DNA of 38,310 nucleotides from Bacteroidales bacterium (GCA_017935575.1 JAGBHI010000019.1:1-38310); one strand, 5' to 3'; shown: positions 24,438-33,635, counted from the first letter of the stretch. The notes: generated by a model from the sequence alone, not told the origin. Program-made: numbers and translations.

Positions 24438-27400
24438 ATGGTATCATTTTTTAAAACCCTTACAAACAGTGTAATAGCAGTGTCTTGCGACCATAAACTA
24501 TCGCAAGAAGAGATTGAAAAACTATGTTGGTTATTTGGCTCGGTAAAAGAGATAAAACAAGATAGTGTTTCAGGAAAATTTGTCGGACCTCGCAAGGAGA
24601 TGATAACACCTTGGAGTACAAATGCCGTAGAGATAACTCAAAATATGGGATTAAAAGGAATAGCCCGTATTGAGGAGTATTTTAAAGTAAGTGGTAAAAC
24701 CGTTAAGTACGATGCAATGTTGCAGCGTCTTTATGACGGATTAAGCGAGGAGATATTTAATATTAACAAAACTCCCGATGCCATCGTATATATTGACGAT
24801 ATAGTTGAATACAATAAAAAAGAGGGATTGGCATTGAGCGAAGATGAGATACAATATCTAAACGATTTGTCTGCTCGTATCGGTCGCAAGCTAACCGATA
24901 GCGAGGTGTTCGGCTTCTCTCAAGTTAACTCTGAGCACTGTCGTCATAAAATATTCAACGGAATATTTGTAATTGACGGAGAGGAGAAAGAGAGTTCGCT
25001 CTTCAAAATGATTAAAAAGACATCTGAGACCAATCCTAACAAATTGGTATCGGCATACAAAGATAATGTAGCTTTTAATCAAGGACCTACAGTAGAACAA
25101 TTTGCACCAGCAACACAAGATAAACCAGACTATTTCAAGGTAAAAGATATAGACACTGTAATATCGCTAAAAGCAGAGACTCACAACTTCCCAACAACAG
25201 TTGAGCCTTTCAATGGAGCAGCAACCGGAACAGGTGGCGAAATTCGCGACCGTTTGGGAGGAGGAAAAGCAAGTTTGCCTATTGCCGGAACAGCAGTTTA
25301 TATGACCTCATATCCTCGTACCGAAAAAGGACGAGCATGGGAAAATGTAATGCCCGAGCGCAATTGGCTATATCAAACCCCCGAGCAGATATTGATAAAA
25401 GCATCAAACGGAGCATCAGATTTTGGTAACAAATTCGGACAACCTATGATTTGTGGTTCGTTGCTAACATTTGAGCACGAAGGTAACGACAAAAAGTATG
25501 CTTACGACAAAGTAATCATGTTGGCAGGAGGTGTAGGATTTGGAACACGTCGCGATGCCATAAAAGGAACACCATCTCCCGGAGAGAAAGTAGTAGTAAT
25601 GGGAGGCGATAACTACCGCATTGGTATGGGCGGTGGAGCAGTATCATCGGTAGAAACAGGAGAGTACGACAATGCTATAGAGTTGAATGCTGTACAACGT
25701 GCAAACCCTGAGATGCAAAAGAGAGTATCAAACGTAATCAGAGCATTGGCAGAGGACGAAACCAACCCTATAATCTCAATTCACGACCACGGTGCAGGAG
25801 GTCACTTGAATGCACTATCAGAGTTGGTTGAGGCAACAGGTGGTAAAATTGAGATGGATAAATTACCTATCGGAGATACAACCCTATCGGCGAAAGAGAT
25901 TGTCGGAAACGAAAGTCAAGAGCGTATGGGTATGGTAATCCCCGAAAAAGATATTGCATACGTTGAGCGTATAGCAGAGCGTGAGCGTGCACCTATGTAT
26001 GTAGTAGGAGAGACAACAGGCGACGACCGCTTTGTATTTGAACAAAAAGATGGAGTATGCCCAATAAATCTTGCAATGGAGGATATGTTTGGTAAAGCTC
26101 CCAAAACAATAATGAACGATGTAACAGTTGAGAGCAAATTCGAGGCTGTACCATATAAAGCATCAAAAATCCACAAATATATTGAAGATGTACTACAATT
26201 AGAGGCAGTAGCATGTAAAGATTGGCTTACAAACAAGGTTGACCGTTCGGTAACCGGAAAAGTGGCACGTCAACAATGTCAAGGCGAGATACAGTTGCCA
26301 TTGAGCGATTGCGGAGTAGTAGCATTGGATTACCGTGGTAAAGCAGGTATTGCAACATCAATCGGTCATGCACCACAAGCAGCACTTGTATCGCCCGAAG
26401 CAGGATCGGTACTATCAATTGCCGAGGCTTTGACAAATGTTGTATTTGCACCTTTGGCAGAGGGAATAAAGAGCGTATCGTTAAGTGCAAACTGGATGTG
26501 GCCATGTAAAAACGAAGGAGAAGATGCTCGTCTATACAAAGCAGTTGAGGCATGTAGCCAATTTGCAATAGATTTAGGAATTAATATTCCAACAGGAAAA
26601 GATAGTTTGTCAATGACACAAAAATATGGCGAAGACAAAGTATATTCACCCGGAACTGTAATTATTTCGGCAGGAGCAGAGGTTTCTGACATTAAGAAAG
26701 TTGTATCGCCTGTAGTAAGCAATAAAGGCAACTATCCTTTGTACCATATTGACTTCTCATTTGATACATACAAATTGGGAGGTTCGGCATTTGCACAATC
26801 ATTAGGTAAAGTAGGAGACGAAGTGCCAACCGTTCAAGATGCAGAATATTTCAAGAGCGCATTTGCGGCGGTGCAAGAGATGATAAATAAAGGCGTTGTA
26901 GTTGCAGGACACGACATCTCAGCCGGAGGTCTTTTGACAACTCTACTTGAGATGACCTTTGCAAACAGCCAAGGCGGTCTTGAAATAAATCTTAATAAGA
27001 TAAAAGAGCAAGATATCATAAAGGTGTTGTTTAGCGAAAATCCAGGAGTGGTTCTTCAGGTGAACAGCGCAAAAGAGGCAGAGGCAATAATGAAACAATA
27101 CGGAGTACAATTCGTAAAATTAGGCCGTCCTTGCAAAGAGCGTCATTTGTTGGTATCAAAAGATGGAGCAGAGTATCAATTTGGAATTGATTACCTACGC
27201 GATATCTGGTATTCATCATCATATCTATTAGACCGTAAACAAAGTGGAGTTGAGTGTGCAAAAGCACGTTTCAACAACTATAAAAAACAACCAATCAAAT
27301 GGAGAATGCCAAAAACTTTTGAAGGAACAATGGCAAGCTACGGCATAGCAGCCGGCGCACGTCCCTCAACAGGAGTAAAAGCAGCAATTATTCGTGAGAA

Positions 27401-28130
27401 AGGAGTAAACGGCGACCGCGAAATGGCATACTCACTATATCTTGCAGGCTTTGATGTAAAAGATGTTCACATGACAGACCTTATGTCGGGAAGAGAGACT
27501 CTTGAAGATATAAATATGATAGTATATGTAGGAGGTTTCTCTAACTCTGACGTATTAGGTTCGGCAAAAGGTTGGGCAGGCGGATTCTTGTGGAACGAAA
27601 ACGCTAAGAAAGCATTGGAGAAATTCTATGCACGCAAAGACACCCTTTCACTCGGTATATGTAATGGCTGTCAGTTGATGGTTGAATTGGGCTTGCTTAC
27701 ACCCGACGATGATAAGAAACCAACAATGCAACATAACGACTCACACAAATTTGAGTCAGAGTTCATAGGATTGACTATACCTCAAAACAACTCAGTTATG
27801 TTCGGTTCGTTATCAGGTAGCAAATTAGGAGTATGGGTAGCACACGGCGAAGGGAAATTCTCATTGCCATACTCACCCAAACACTATAATGTAATAGCAA
27901 AATACAGCTACAATGAGTATCCTGCCAATCCAAACGGCTCGCCTGCAGCAATAGCAGGTATCGCATCGCCCGACGGACGTCATTTGGCAATGATGCCTCA
28001 CTTGGAGCGTGCAATATTCCCATGGCAATGTGCATACTACAATCCACAAAGAGCTGCCGATGAGGTTACTCCATGGATTGAAGCATTCGTAAATGCGCGT
28101 AAGTGGGTTGAAGAGAACAGAGGAAAATAG
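24438..28130 (+). CDS. purL: Phosphoribosylformylglycinamidine synthase, single-chain (PurL/PurQ fused)
   Basis: 1230 aa, the large FGAR amidotransferase type: an N-terminal PurS-like segment, a tandem AIRS-type ATPase core and a C-terminal class I glutaminase. Landmarks are FSQVNSEHCRHKIFNG (about 160), TGTGGEIRDRLGGG (about 264), HDHGAGGHLNALSE (about 450) and GHDISAGGLLTTLLEM (about 825). In the glutaminase the nucleophile is Cys1075 within LGICNGCQLM, with WVAHGEGKF and PHLERAIFPWQ supplying the rest of the active site. It converts FGAR, glutamine and ATP to FGAM in step four of purine synthesis. The PurF homologue starts 25 nt after its stop. Confidence 0.97.
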   Translation: MVSFFKTLTNSVIAVSCDHKLSQEEIEKLCWLFGSVKEIKQDSVSGKFVGPRKEMITPWSTNAVEITQNMGLKGIARIEEYFKVSGKTVKYDAMLQRLYDGLSEEIFNINKTPDAIVYIDDIVEYNKKEGLALSEDEIQYLNDLSARIGRKLTDSEVFGFSQVNSEHCRHKIFNGIFVIDGEEKESSLFKMIKKTSETNPNKLVSAYKDNVAFNQGPTVEQFAPATQDKPDYFKVKDIDTVISLKAETHNFPTTVEPFNGAATGTGGEIRDRLGGGKASLPIAGTAVYMTSYPRTEKGRAWENVMPERNWLYQTPEQILIKASNGASDFGNKFGQPMICGSLLTFEHEGNDKKYAYDKVIMLAGGVGFGTRRDAIKGTPSPGEKVVVMGGDNYRIGMGGGAVSSVETGEYDNAIELNAVQRANPEMQKRVSNVIRALAEDETNPIISIHDHGAGGHLNALSELVEATGGKIEMDKLPIGDTTLSAKEIVGNESQERMGMVIPEKDIAYVERIAERERAPMYVVGETTGDDRFVFEQKDGVCPINLAMEDMFGKAPKTIMNDVTVESKFEAVPYKASKIHKYIEDVLQLEAVACKDWLTNKVDRSVTGKVARQQCQGEIQLPLSDCGVVALDYRGKAGIATSIGHAPQAALVSPEAGSVLSIAEALTNVVFAPLAEGIKSVSLSANWMWPCKNEGEDARLYKAVEACSQFAIDLGINIPTGKDSLSMTQKYGEDKVYSPGTVIISAGAEVSDIKKVVSPVVSNKGNYPLYHIDFSFDTYKLGGSAFAQSLGKVGDEVPTVQDAEYFKSAFAAVQEMINKGVVVAGHDISAGGLLTTLLEMTFANSQGGLEINLNKIKEQDIIKVLFSENPGVVLQVNSAKEAEAIMKQYGVQFVKLGRPCKERHLLVSKDGAEYQFGIDYLRDIWYSSSYLLDRKQSGVECAKARFNNYKKQPIKWRMPKTFEGTMASYGIAAGARPSTGVKAAIIREKGVNGDREMAYSLYLAGFDVKDVHMTDLMSGRETLEDINMIVYVGGFSNSDVLGSAKGWAGGFLWNENAKKALEKFYARKDTLSLGICNGCQLMVELGLLTPDDDKKPTMQHNDSHKFESEFIGLTIPQNNSVMFGSLSGSKLGVWVAHGEGKFSLPYSPKHYNVIAKYSYNEYPANPNGSPAAIAGIASPDGRHLAMMPHLERAIFPWQCAYYNPQRAADEVTPWIEAFVNARKWVEENRGK

Positions 28131-28155
28131 GAGAGATAATTATATCTAAAATACA

Positions 28156-29565
28156 ATGGGAGGACTATTTGGAACCATAAAAAAGAGCGACTGTGTATCA
28201 GACCTCTTTTACGGAACCGACTATAACTCGCACCTTGGAACAAAGCGTGCGGGAATGGTAACAGTTAGTGGCGGAAACTTTATGCGCTCAATACACAATA
28301 TTGAGAACTCATATTTCCGTACAAAATTTGAATCGGATTTACCCGAATTTTCAGGAAATGCAGGATTGGGAGTCATAAGCGACACCGATGCACAACCTAT
28401 AATAATAAGTTCAAAACTTGGTAAATTTGCCATAGTTACAGTAGCGAAAATAAACAACCTAAAAGAGTTGGAGCAGGAGCTATTGGCACAAGGACACCAC
28501 TTTTGCGAACATAGCAACAATATAACCAATCAAACCGAGCTATTGGCAATGCTGATAGCCGAAGGTAAAGATTTTGTAAGTGGTATTGAATACCTCTTTT
28601 CAAAAATTAAAGGTTCATGCTCAATGTTGTTGCTTACTGAAGACTCTATAATTGCAGCACGCGACAAATACGGTCGTACACCTTTATATATAGGAAGAGG
28701 AGTAGAGGGCAAAGGATTTGCTGTTTCGTCAGAGACATGTTCGTTCCCTAACCTTGGTTACGAAGTAGAGCGTTGGTTGGGACCCGGTGAAATAATGCGA
28801 GTTACAGCCGAAGGTTACACTCAAATACGCAAACCCAACGATAAGATGCAGGTATGCTCATTCTTGTGGGTATATTTTGGCTATCCATCATGCGAGTATG
28901 AAGGAAAGAATGTTGAGGAGATGCGATACGATTGTGGTGAGGCAATGGGTCGAGCTGATGAGGTAGATGTTGATTTTGTATCAGGTATCCCCGATTCAGG
29001 AATAGGAATGTCGCTTGGCTACGCAATGGGAAAAGGTGTGCCATACAAAAGAGCAATAGTAAAATATACCCCAACTTGGCCACGAAGTTTTACACCCCCT
29101 ACACAGGAGCGTCGTGAGTTGGTGGCAAAAATGAAACTTATACCCAATAAAGCACTGCTAAAAGATAAGCGAGTGGTATTTTGCGACGACTCAATAGTGC
29201 GAGGAACTCAGTTGCGCGATAACATAAAAGATCTTTATCGTTACGGAGCAAAAGAGGTGCATATTCGTATAGCATGTCCCCCTATGATTTACCCCTGTAA
29301 ATTCTTGGGATTTTCAGCAACAAAAACAGAATTGGAGTTGATATGTCGTCGAATAATACAAAACTTGGAGGGCGACCACAATAAAAACCTTGAAGCATAT
29401 GCAAAAACAGGCTCGCCACAATATTGCGAGTTAGTTGACCGCATACGTCAGCAATTGGGCATAACCTCTTTGAAATTTAACCCTATCGAAACGCTTGTTG
29501 CCTCAATAGGATTACCCAAAGAGCAGATATGTACACACTGTTTTGACGGTTCAAGTTACGAGTAA
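28156..29565 (+). CDS. PurF homologue without the catalytic N-terminal cysteine
   Basis: 469 aa, similar in length to B. subtilis PurF. It begins MGGLFGT, where canonical PurF has CG(I/V)xG after the Met or a short propeptide, so the Ntn glutaminase nucleophile is Gly. A stop four codons upstream (TAA, 28147-28149) rules out a longer start carrying a Cys. The rest is intact: the glutaminase fold (TNQTELLAMLI, RDKYGRTPLYIGR), the PRPP loop VVFCDDSIVRGT (340-351) and four cysteines at the Fe-S ligand positions (Cys234, 381, 459, 462). It could use free ammonia, have lost activity, or have a different role. Annotated elsewhere in Bacteroidales as amidophosphoribosyltransferase. It sits directly after purL. 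Confidence 0.9.
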   Translation: MGGLFGTIKKSDCVSDLFYGTDYNSHLGTKRAGMVTVSGGNFMRSIHNIENSYFRTKFESDLPEFSGNAGLGVISDTDAQPIIISSKLGKFAIVTVAKINNLKELEQELLAQGHHFCEHSNNITNQTELLAMLIAEGKDFVSGIEYLFSKIKGSCSMLLLTEDSIIAARDKYGRTPLYIGRGVEGKGFAVSSETCSFPNLGYEVERWLGPGEIMRVTAEGYTQIRKPNDKMQVCSFLWVYFGYPSCEYEGKNVEEMRYDCGEAMGRADEVDVDFVSGIPDSGIGMSLGYAMGKGVPYKRAIVKYTPTWPRSFTPPTQERRELVAKMKLIPNKALLKDKRVVFCDDSIVRGTQLRDNIKDLYRYGAKEVHIRIACPPMIYPCKFLGFSATKTELELICRRIIQNLEGDHNKNLEAYAKTGSPQYCELVDRIRQQLGITSLKFNPIETLVASIGLPKEQICTHCFDGSSYE

Positions 29566-29583
29566 ACATTCTGAACAAAAAAA

Positions 29584-29616
29584 GGTATAGGTTGTTTACA
29601 AAATAAAACCTGTACC
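29584..29616 (+). promoter_or_regulatory. Hairpin directly before the ferritin-like start codon
   Basis: GGTATAGGTT (29584-29593)/AACCTGTACC (29607-29616), 10 bp with one G-U pair, ending 3 nt before the ATG at 29620. No T-run follows, so a terminator is unlikely; a translation-control or processing hairpin is possible. Confidence 0.45.
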
Positions 29617-29619
29617 ATT

Positions 29620-30057
29620 ATGATAAAACAAAAAATATCCGAAGCGTTGGCACTCTATGCCGGCGCTTCTTTATGGGTGGCATATTACAACTTTGCAATA
29701 TCGTTACAATTGCGTAATCAAGGTTACGACGAACTTTCAGAATTTCTTCGTACAATATATCGTACACATTTAGAGCAGAGTGAGGATATATATGATTATA
29801 TGACCGATCAGGGTTCTATACCACAAATACGCGATATAGTTGAAGTACCCCAAAAATTCGGTACAGTTGAAGAAGCCCTTGAACGCTCACTAATACAAAC
29901 CGTACGCCTTACCGATACGTTAGAGTCGTTAATGGATATTCTTATTGATGCAAAAGATCACACCACATACGCATCAATACAGTACCTGCTAACCCAACAA
30001 TTTCAGGAAGAGGTCGCAATCTCAAAAAAAATAGAAAAATTAAAACGAAAAATATAA
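29620..30057 (+). CDS. Ferritin-like protein lacking most ferroxidase ligands
   Basis: 145 aa with the four-helix layout of bacterial ferritin. Aligned without gaps to E. coli FtnA as I remember it, the ligand positions Glu17, Glu50, His53 and Glu94 are Ser17, His50, Gln53 and Thr94; only Gln127 and Glu130 remain. FLR near residue 42, YDYMTD (58-63) and EKL near the end keep the register. It probably folds as a ferritin subunit but should not oxidise iron at the usual centre. It lies 54 nt after the PurF-like gene. Possible roles are a structural subunit or binding of a different cofactor; this is inference. Confidence 0.75.
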   Translation: MIKQKISEALALYAGASLWVAYYNFAISLQLRNQGYDELSEFLRTIYRTHLEQSEDIYDYMTDQGSIPQIRDIVEVPQKFGTVEEALERSLIQTVRLTDTLESLMDILIDAKDHTTYASIQYLLTQQFQEEVAISKKIEKLKRKI

Positions 30058-30100
30058 TCAAAGAATACGAAACAGGCTTCGCTTCAAATACTGCCAAAAG

Positions 30101-30129
30101 TGCTGCCAAATAATTTTGGCAGCATTTTT
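30101..30129 (+). terminator. Terminator before grpE
   Basis: TGCTGCCAAA (30101-30110)/TTTGGCAGCA (30115-30124), a perfect 10-bp stem followed by T5. It ends the purL-purF-ferritin unit. Confidence 0.85.
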
Positions 30130-30174
30130 GTTATATAATAGGTATAAACAAAAGAGAAGAAAAAATAATAAGAT

Positions 30175-30765
30175 ATGACCAAAGCAAAAAAATCGCAAAA
30201 CATTGATGAAACAGAGGAGTTGAACAATATTGAGGCAACTGAAACGACACAAGAACCTATTGACGAGGTTCAATCACAAACAGAGCCTGAAACAACAGAA
30301 ACTGACACTTTGTCAGAAGAGGTGGCGTCATTAAAGGAAAAAGTTGAGCAGTTGACAAAAGATAAGCTCCTTCTTATGGCAGACTTTGATAACTATCGTA
30401 AGCGCACCATAAAAGAGAAAGCCGATTTAATAAAATCGGGTGGTGAGGAGTGTCTTAAAAATTTGTTGCCTGTAATTGACGATTTTGAAAGAAGTTTGCA
30501 AGCTCTAAACACATCAACCGATGTTGAGGCATTAGTTGAAGGTGTAAATCTTATATACAATAAATTCAAAGGCTATCTTGCTCAAAACGGAGTAAAAGAG
30601 ATAGAGACAGCCGATGCCCCCTTTGATACAGAGTATCACGAGGCAGTAACAACATTCCCTGTTGAAGACCCCGAGAAGAAAGGCAAAGTAATAGATTGCG
30701 TTCAAAAAGGATATACTTTGAACGACAAGGTAATCCGATTCTCAAAAGTTGTAGTAGGGGAGTAA
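30175..30765 (+). CDS. grpE: Nucleotide exchange factor GrpE
   Basis: 196 aa. A disordered acidic N-terminus rich in Glu and Thr (about residues 1-45) leads to the long dimerising coiled coil (SEEVASLKEKVEQLTKDKL, about 43-61, to the DFDNYRKRTIKEK motif) and the beta domain at the C-terminus (YHEAVTTFPVEDPEKKG, then VIDCVQKGYTLNDKVIRFSKV). It releases ADP from DnaK. dnaJ follows by 12 nt; dnaK is not in the window. No TGACA-type motif like that near clpB is seen upstream. Confidence 0.96.
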   Translation: MTKAKKSQNIDETEELNNIEATETTQEPIDEVQSQTEPETTETDTLSEEVASLKEKVEQLTKDKLLLMADFDNYRKRTIKEKADLIKSGGEECLKNLLPVIDDFERSLQALNTSTDVEALVEGVNLIYNKFKGYLAQNGVKEIETADAPFDTEYHEAVTTFPVEDPEKKGKVIDCVQKGYTLNDKVIRFSKVVVGE

Positions 30766-30777
30766 CATATAACGATT

Positions 30778-31938
30778 ATGGCTGAAAAAAGAGATTACTA
30801 TGAGGTGTTAGAGGTATCAAAAAGTGCCACACCCGAAGAGATAAAAAAAGCATACCGTAAAAAGGCAATACAATATCACCCCGATAAGAATCCCGGTGAT
30901 AAAGAGGCTGAAGAGAAATTTAAAGAGGCAGCAGAGGCTTATGAGGTATTAAGTGATCCTCAAAAGAAGGCTCGCTACGACCAATACGGCCACGCAGGAA
31001 TGGGTGGAGCAGGAGGCTTCGGCGGAGGCTTTGGTGGTGGAATGAGTATGGAAGATATCTTCTCTCAATTCGGCGACATCTTTGGTGGACACTTCGGAGG
31101 TGGTTTTGGTGGCTTTGGCGGTTTTGGAGGAGGTTCGCGCAAGCGTACCAATCGCGGAACCGATTTGAGAGTAAAGGTAAAACTTACCCTCAAAGAGATA
31201 GCTACAGGAGTTGAAAAAAAGATAAAAGTAAAAAAATATGTAGCCTGCGACCATTGTAAAGGAACAGGAGCCGAAAATGGGACAGCCTATACAACATGTT
31301 CAACATGTAACGGAAGCGGAGTCGTAACACGTGTTCAGCAAACATTCCTCGGAGCAATGCAATCAACCACCACATGCCCCACATGTGGCGGAGAGGGAAA
31401 AACCATAACAAAAAAATGCCCTCATTGTAACGGAGAGGGAATACAAAAAGAGGACGAGGTAATAACCTTGAATATTCCTGCAGGAGTAATGGAAGGAATG
31501 CAACTCTCAATGAGTGGCAAAGGAAACGCAGCACGCCATGGTGGAGTGCCCGGAGATCTATTAATACTTATAGAAGAGGAAGATCACCCCGATTTGTTAC
31601 GCGATGAGAACGATTTGATATACAATGCGCTTCTTGATTTTCCCACAGCGGCACTTGGCGGAAGCATTGAAATACCTACTATTGACGGAAAAGTAAAAGT
31701 TAAAATAGAGCCGGGAACACAACCTGGAAAAGTACTTCGTTTAAGAGGAAAGGGATTACCATCTGTAAATCGTTACGGAGTAGGAGACTTATTGGTAAAC
31801 ATTTCGGTATATGTTCCTGAGAACTTAAATTCCGAAGAGCGCAAAGCAATAGAGAAATATCGCGAAGCATCTAATTTCTCTCCTACAAAAGCTATTAAGG
31901 AGAGGATATTTTCTAAGATTCGTCGTATGTTCGATTAA
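30778..31938 (+). CDS. dnaJ: Chaperone DnaJ (type I Hsp40)
   Basis: 386 aa, full-length class A DnaJ. J-domain with YHPDKNPGD (HPD at about 34-36), a Gly/Phe-rich linker (about 75-120) and four zinc-finger repeats: [24 protein letters not shown] and CPHCNGEG. The C-terminal substrate domains end with a Lys/Arg-rich tail. It delivers substrates to DnaK and stimulates its ATPase. It is co-transcribed with grpE. The stop codon overlaps the left arm of the inverted repeat that follows. Confidence 0.97.
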   Translation: MAEKRDYYEVLEVSKSATPEEIKKAYRKKAIQYHPDKNPGDKEAEEKFKEAAEAYEVLSDPQKKARYDQYGHAGMGGAGGFGGGFGGGMSMEDIFSQFGDIFGGHFGGGFGGFGGFGGGSRKRTNRGTDLRVKVKLTLKEIATGVEKKIKVKKYVACDHCKGTGAENGTAYTTCSTCNGSGVVTRVQQTFLGAMQSTTTCPTCGGEGKTITKKCPHCNGEGIQKEDEVITLNIPAGVMEGMQLSMSGKGNAARHGGVPGDLLILIEEEDHPDLLRDENDLIYNALLDFPTAALGGSIEIPTIDGKVKVKIEPGTQPGKVLRLRGKGLPSVNRYGVGDLLVNISVYVPENLNSEERKAIEKYREASNFSPTKAIKERIFSKIRRMFD

Positions 31939-32174
31939 TATTGATTATAAGCGGGCATCAACTTCTTAACTTGGAGAATGTAAACTTGGTCACATACGTC
32001 TGTATGCTCCCGTCGTTTCCATACCCCAAGTTAATTGTATCTACCCCCTTCTAATCAATATTAAGCATTCGCATCAAAACTAAAAAGCTGTATCTCACCC
32101 GTTCTTACCTCCCTTAAAATAAAAAGCGGGCATCAACTTCTTAACTTGGAGAATGTAAACTTGGTCACATACGT
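31935..32174. repeat. Nested inverted repeat after dnaJ, with truncated second copy
   Basis: First copy 31935-32064: outer arms TTAATATTGATTA (31935-31947)/TAATCAATATTAA (32052-32064), middle TTAACTTGG (31966-31974)/CCAAGTTAA (32026-32034), inner CATAC-GTCT-GTATG (31993-32006). The left half (51 bp, 31949-31999) recurs exactly at 32124-32174 without the right arm. Only the dnaJ stop codon and its preceding base overlap the outer arm. It resembles a small non-autonomous element with one partial duplicate. Confidence 0.7.
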
Positions 32175-32272
32175 TTTGTATGCTCACAATAAAAAAACAG
32201 AAAAGGTTTAAAACTTTTCTGTTTTTTTTATATTCCTAATTTCTAATTGTTGCTAAGCAACGCACTAATTTC
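31939..32272. other. 334-bp gene-free spacer between dnaJ and the DMT gene
   Basis: Occupied by the nested inverted repeat and its partial copy, then the bidirectional terminator at 32191-32228. No coding frame is seen. Confidence 0.8.
32191..32228. terminator. Bidirectional terminator
   Basis: AAAAAAACAGAAAAG (32191-32205)/CTTTTCTGTTTTTTT (32214-32228), a perfect 15-bp stem with A and T tails on both sides. It serves dnaJ (+) and the DMT gene (-), which converge here. Confidence 0.85.
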
Positions 32273-33208
32273 CTATTTTCTAATTTTCAGGGGAAGTTTT
32301 GGGAACATCTTTCTGAAGCGGACAAGAATGTAGGTAATGTTACCGCCTGCAACAACAAGGCAAACCGAAGCAACAATAAATGCCAAACCAACGCAGTCGC
32401 GAGGGGTAAGAATTTCGCCAAATACTGTAATGCCAAAGAATATGGCAGTAGCAGGTTCAAGCACACCTAAAATGGCGGTGGGAGTAGAGCCTATCTCTTG
32501 AATGGCGGTAGTAGTACAAATCAGCGAAATAGCAGTTGGGAATAGGGCAAGAGATATAATATTACCCCATAGCCATAAGTTGTTGGGCAAAATAATTCCG
32601 TCGGCAAACAACCAAGAGCGTACAGCAAACAATCCCCAACCAAAAAGTAATACATAAAATGTAACTTTAATGGTTGCCATATCGCCTAACCCAACGCGGT
32701 TAATACCAACAATATATATAGCATAAGATAAGGCAGAGCCCAAAACGAGCAGAGTACCTATCAAACTCAGAGTGCCACCTTCGCCTCCTTCATATAGCAA
32801 ACCGATGCCAACAAGAGCCATAACAATGCACAACACTGTCTGTAATGTAAGTTTCTCTTTGAAGCATAAAGTCATAATACCTGCCACCATAACAGGGTAA
32901 ACAAATAGCAGGGTTGAGGCAATTCCTGCCTCCATATAGTTATAGCTCATATAAAGAGTCAGCGATGAAGCTGCAAACAGAATACCCATTATAACAAGAG
33001 GGAGAATTTGTCTTCGTTCAATCTTAAAACTACGTCTTCTCCACTTAAGCATAAGAGCCAAAATAGGAATAGCAAAAAGGTATCTGAAAAAGAGGACAGA
33101 ATCAGCGTCCATGCCATCGTTGTACAATGGCAATGTAAATAGCGGATTCATTCCATAAGTAGCGGCCGAAATAGCTCCTAAAAAATACCCCTTAACTTTG
33201 TTGTTCAT
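32273..33208 (-). CDS. EamA-domain DMT-superfamily permease
   Basis: 311 aa with ten likely membrane segments in two EamA repeats. The first repeat includes GAISAATYGMNPLFTLPLY (about residues 12-30) and MEAGIASTLLFVYPVMVAGI (about 92), the second ALSYAIYIVGINR (about 159) and IGSTPTAILGVLEPATAIFFG (about 237), the last being the typical end-of-second-repeat motif. Drug/metabolite transporters move small metabolites across the inner membrane; substrate unknown. It stands alone, preceded on its own strand by a hairpin with a T-run (33317-33352). Confidence 0.88.
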   Translation of the reverse strand: MNNKVKGYFLGAISAATYGMNPLFTLPLYNDGMDADSVLFFRYLFAIPILALMLKWRRRSFKIERRQILPLVIMGILFAASSLTLYMSYNYMEAGIASTLLFVYPVMVAGIMTLCFKEKLTLQTVLCIVMALVGIGLLYEGGEGGTLSLIGTLLVLGSALSYAIYIVGINRVGLGDMATIKVTFYVLLFGWGLFAVRSWLFADGIILPNNLWLWGNIISLALFPTAISLICTTTAIQEIGSTPTAILGVLEPATAIFFGITVFGEILTPRDCVGLAFIVASVCLVVAGGNITYILVRFRKMFPKLPLKIRK

Positions 33209-33311
33209 ATATTATAGATAAACATTGCAAATTTATATAAAAACAGAGTTCATTATAACGCTGTTTACAAATTTATTTTCTCAATAAGAAAAATGGTTGC
33301 CAAACACAATC

Positions 33312-33352
33312 AAAAATGCAAGTTTTTAAGAGTAACAGCTCAAAAACTTGCA
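33312..33352 (-). terminator. Hairpin with T-run upstream of the DMT gene (minus strand)
   Basis: TGCAAGTTTTT (33317-33327)/AAAAACTTGCA (33342-33352), extended by GAG/CTC across an AA bulge. On the minus strand it is followed by TTTTT, so it would act as a terminator or attenuator about 105 nt before the DMT start codon. Confidence 0.5.
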
Positions 33353-33427
33353 AAATAATATAATATTTATGCAATATGCATTATTCAGCTATCAGTTGTC
33401 AGTTAATAGTTAATTAATCATTTCTCA

Positions 33428-33516
33428 TTAAGAAACTTTTGTCTCTTGATTTTGCTCACACTCGGCATAACTTAAACAAGTTTAGTTATGCTTTCGCTTA
33501 CTCGCAAAATTCTTAA
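33428..33516. repeat. Covarying hairpin repeat, copy B
   Basis: 89 nt. Outer TTAAGAA (33428-33434)/TTCTTAA (33510-33516), middle ATTTTGC (33449-33455)/GCAAAAT (33504-33510), inner GCATAACT (33465-33472)/AGTTATGC (33484-33491). Arms differ in sequence from copies A and C but pair just as well. The segments CTCACACTCGG and CGCTTACTCGC are conserved. Confidence 0.75.
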
Positions 33517-33534
33517 TTTAATTACCCCTCTTTT

Positions 33535-33566
33535 ATTGCATTATTATTAAATATTACATATTTTTG
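33535..33566 (+). promoter_or_regulatory. Promoter candidate for the small T9SS cargo gene
   Basis: ATTG (33535-33538), 20 nt, then TATTTTTG (33559-33566). It leaves a leader of about 160 nt that includes TTTTTAG repeats and the GCCACCCC-GGGGT palindrome. Confidence 0.5.
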
Positions 33567-33635
33567 TATCTATGTAGGGATAGAGCACGCTCTGCCCGCA
33601 GTTTTTAGTTTTTAGTTTTTAGTTGTCGTCATAAA

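Noticed and set aside
31949..32174. CRISPR array in the dnaJ downstream repeats
   Set aside because: Only two copies of a 51-bp unit, one of them part of a larger palindrome, with no regular spacers and no cas genes in the window.
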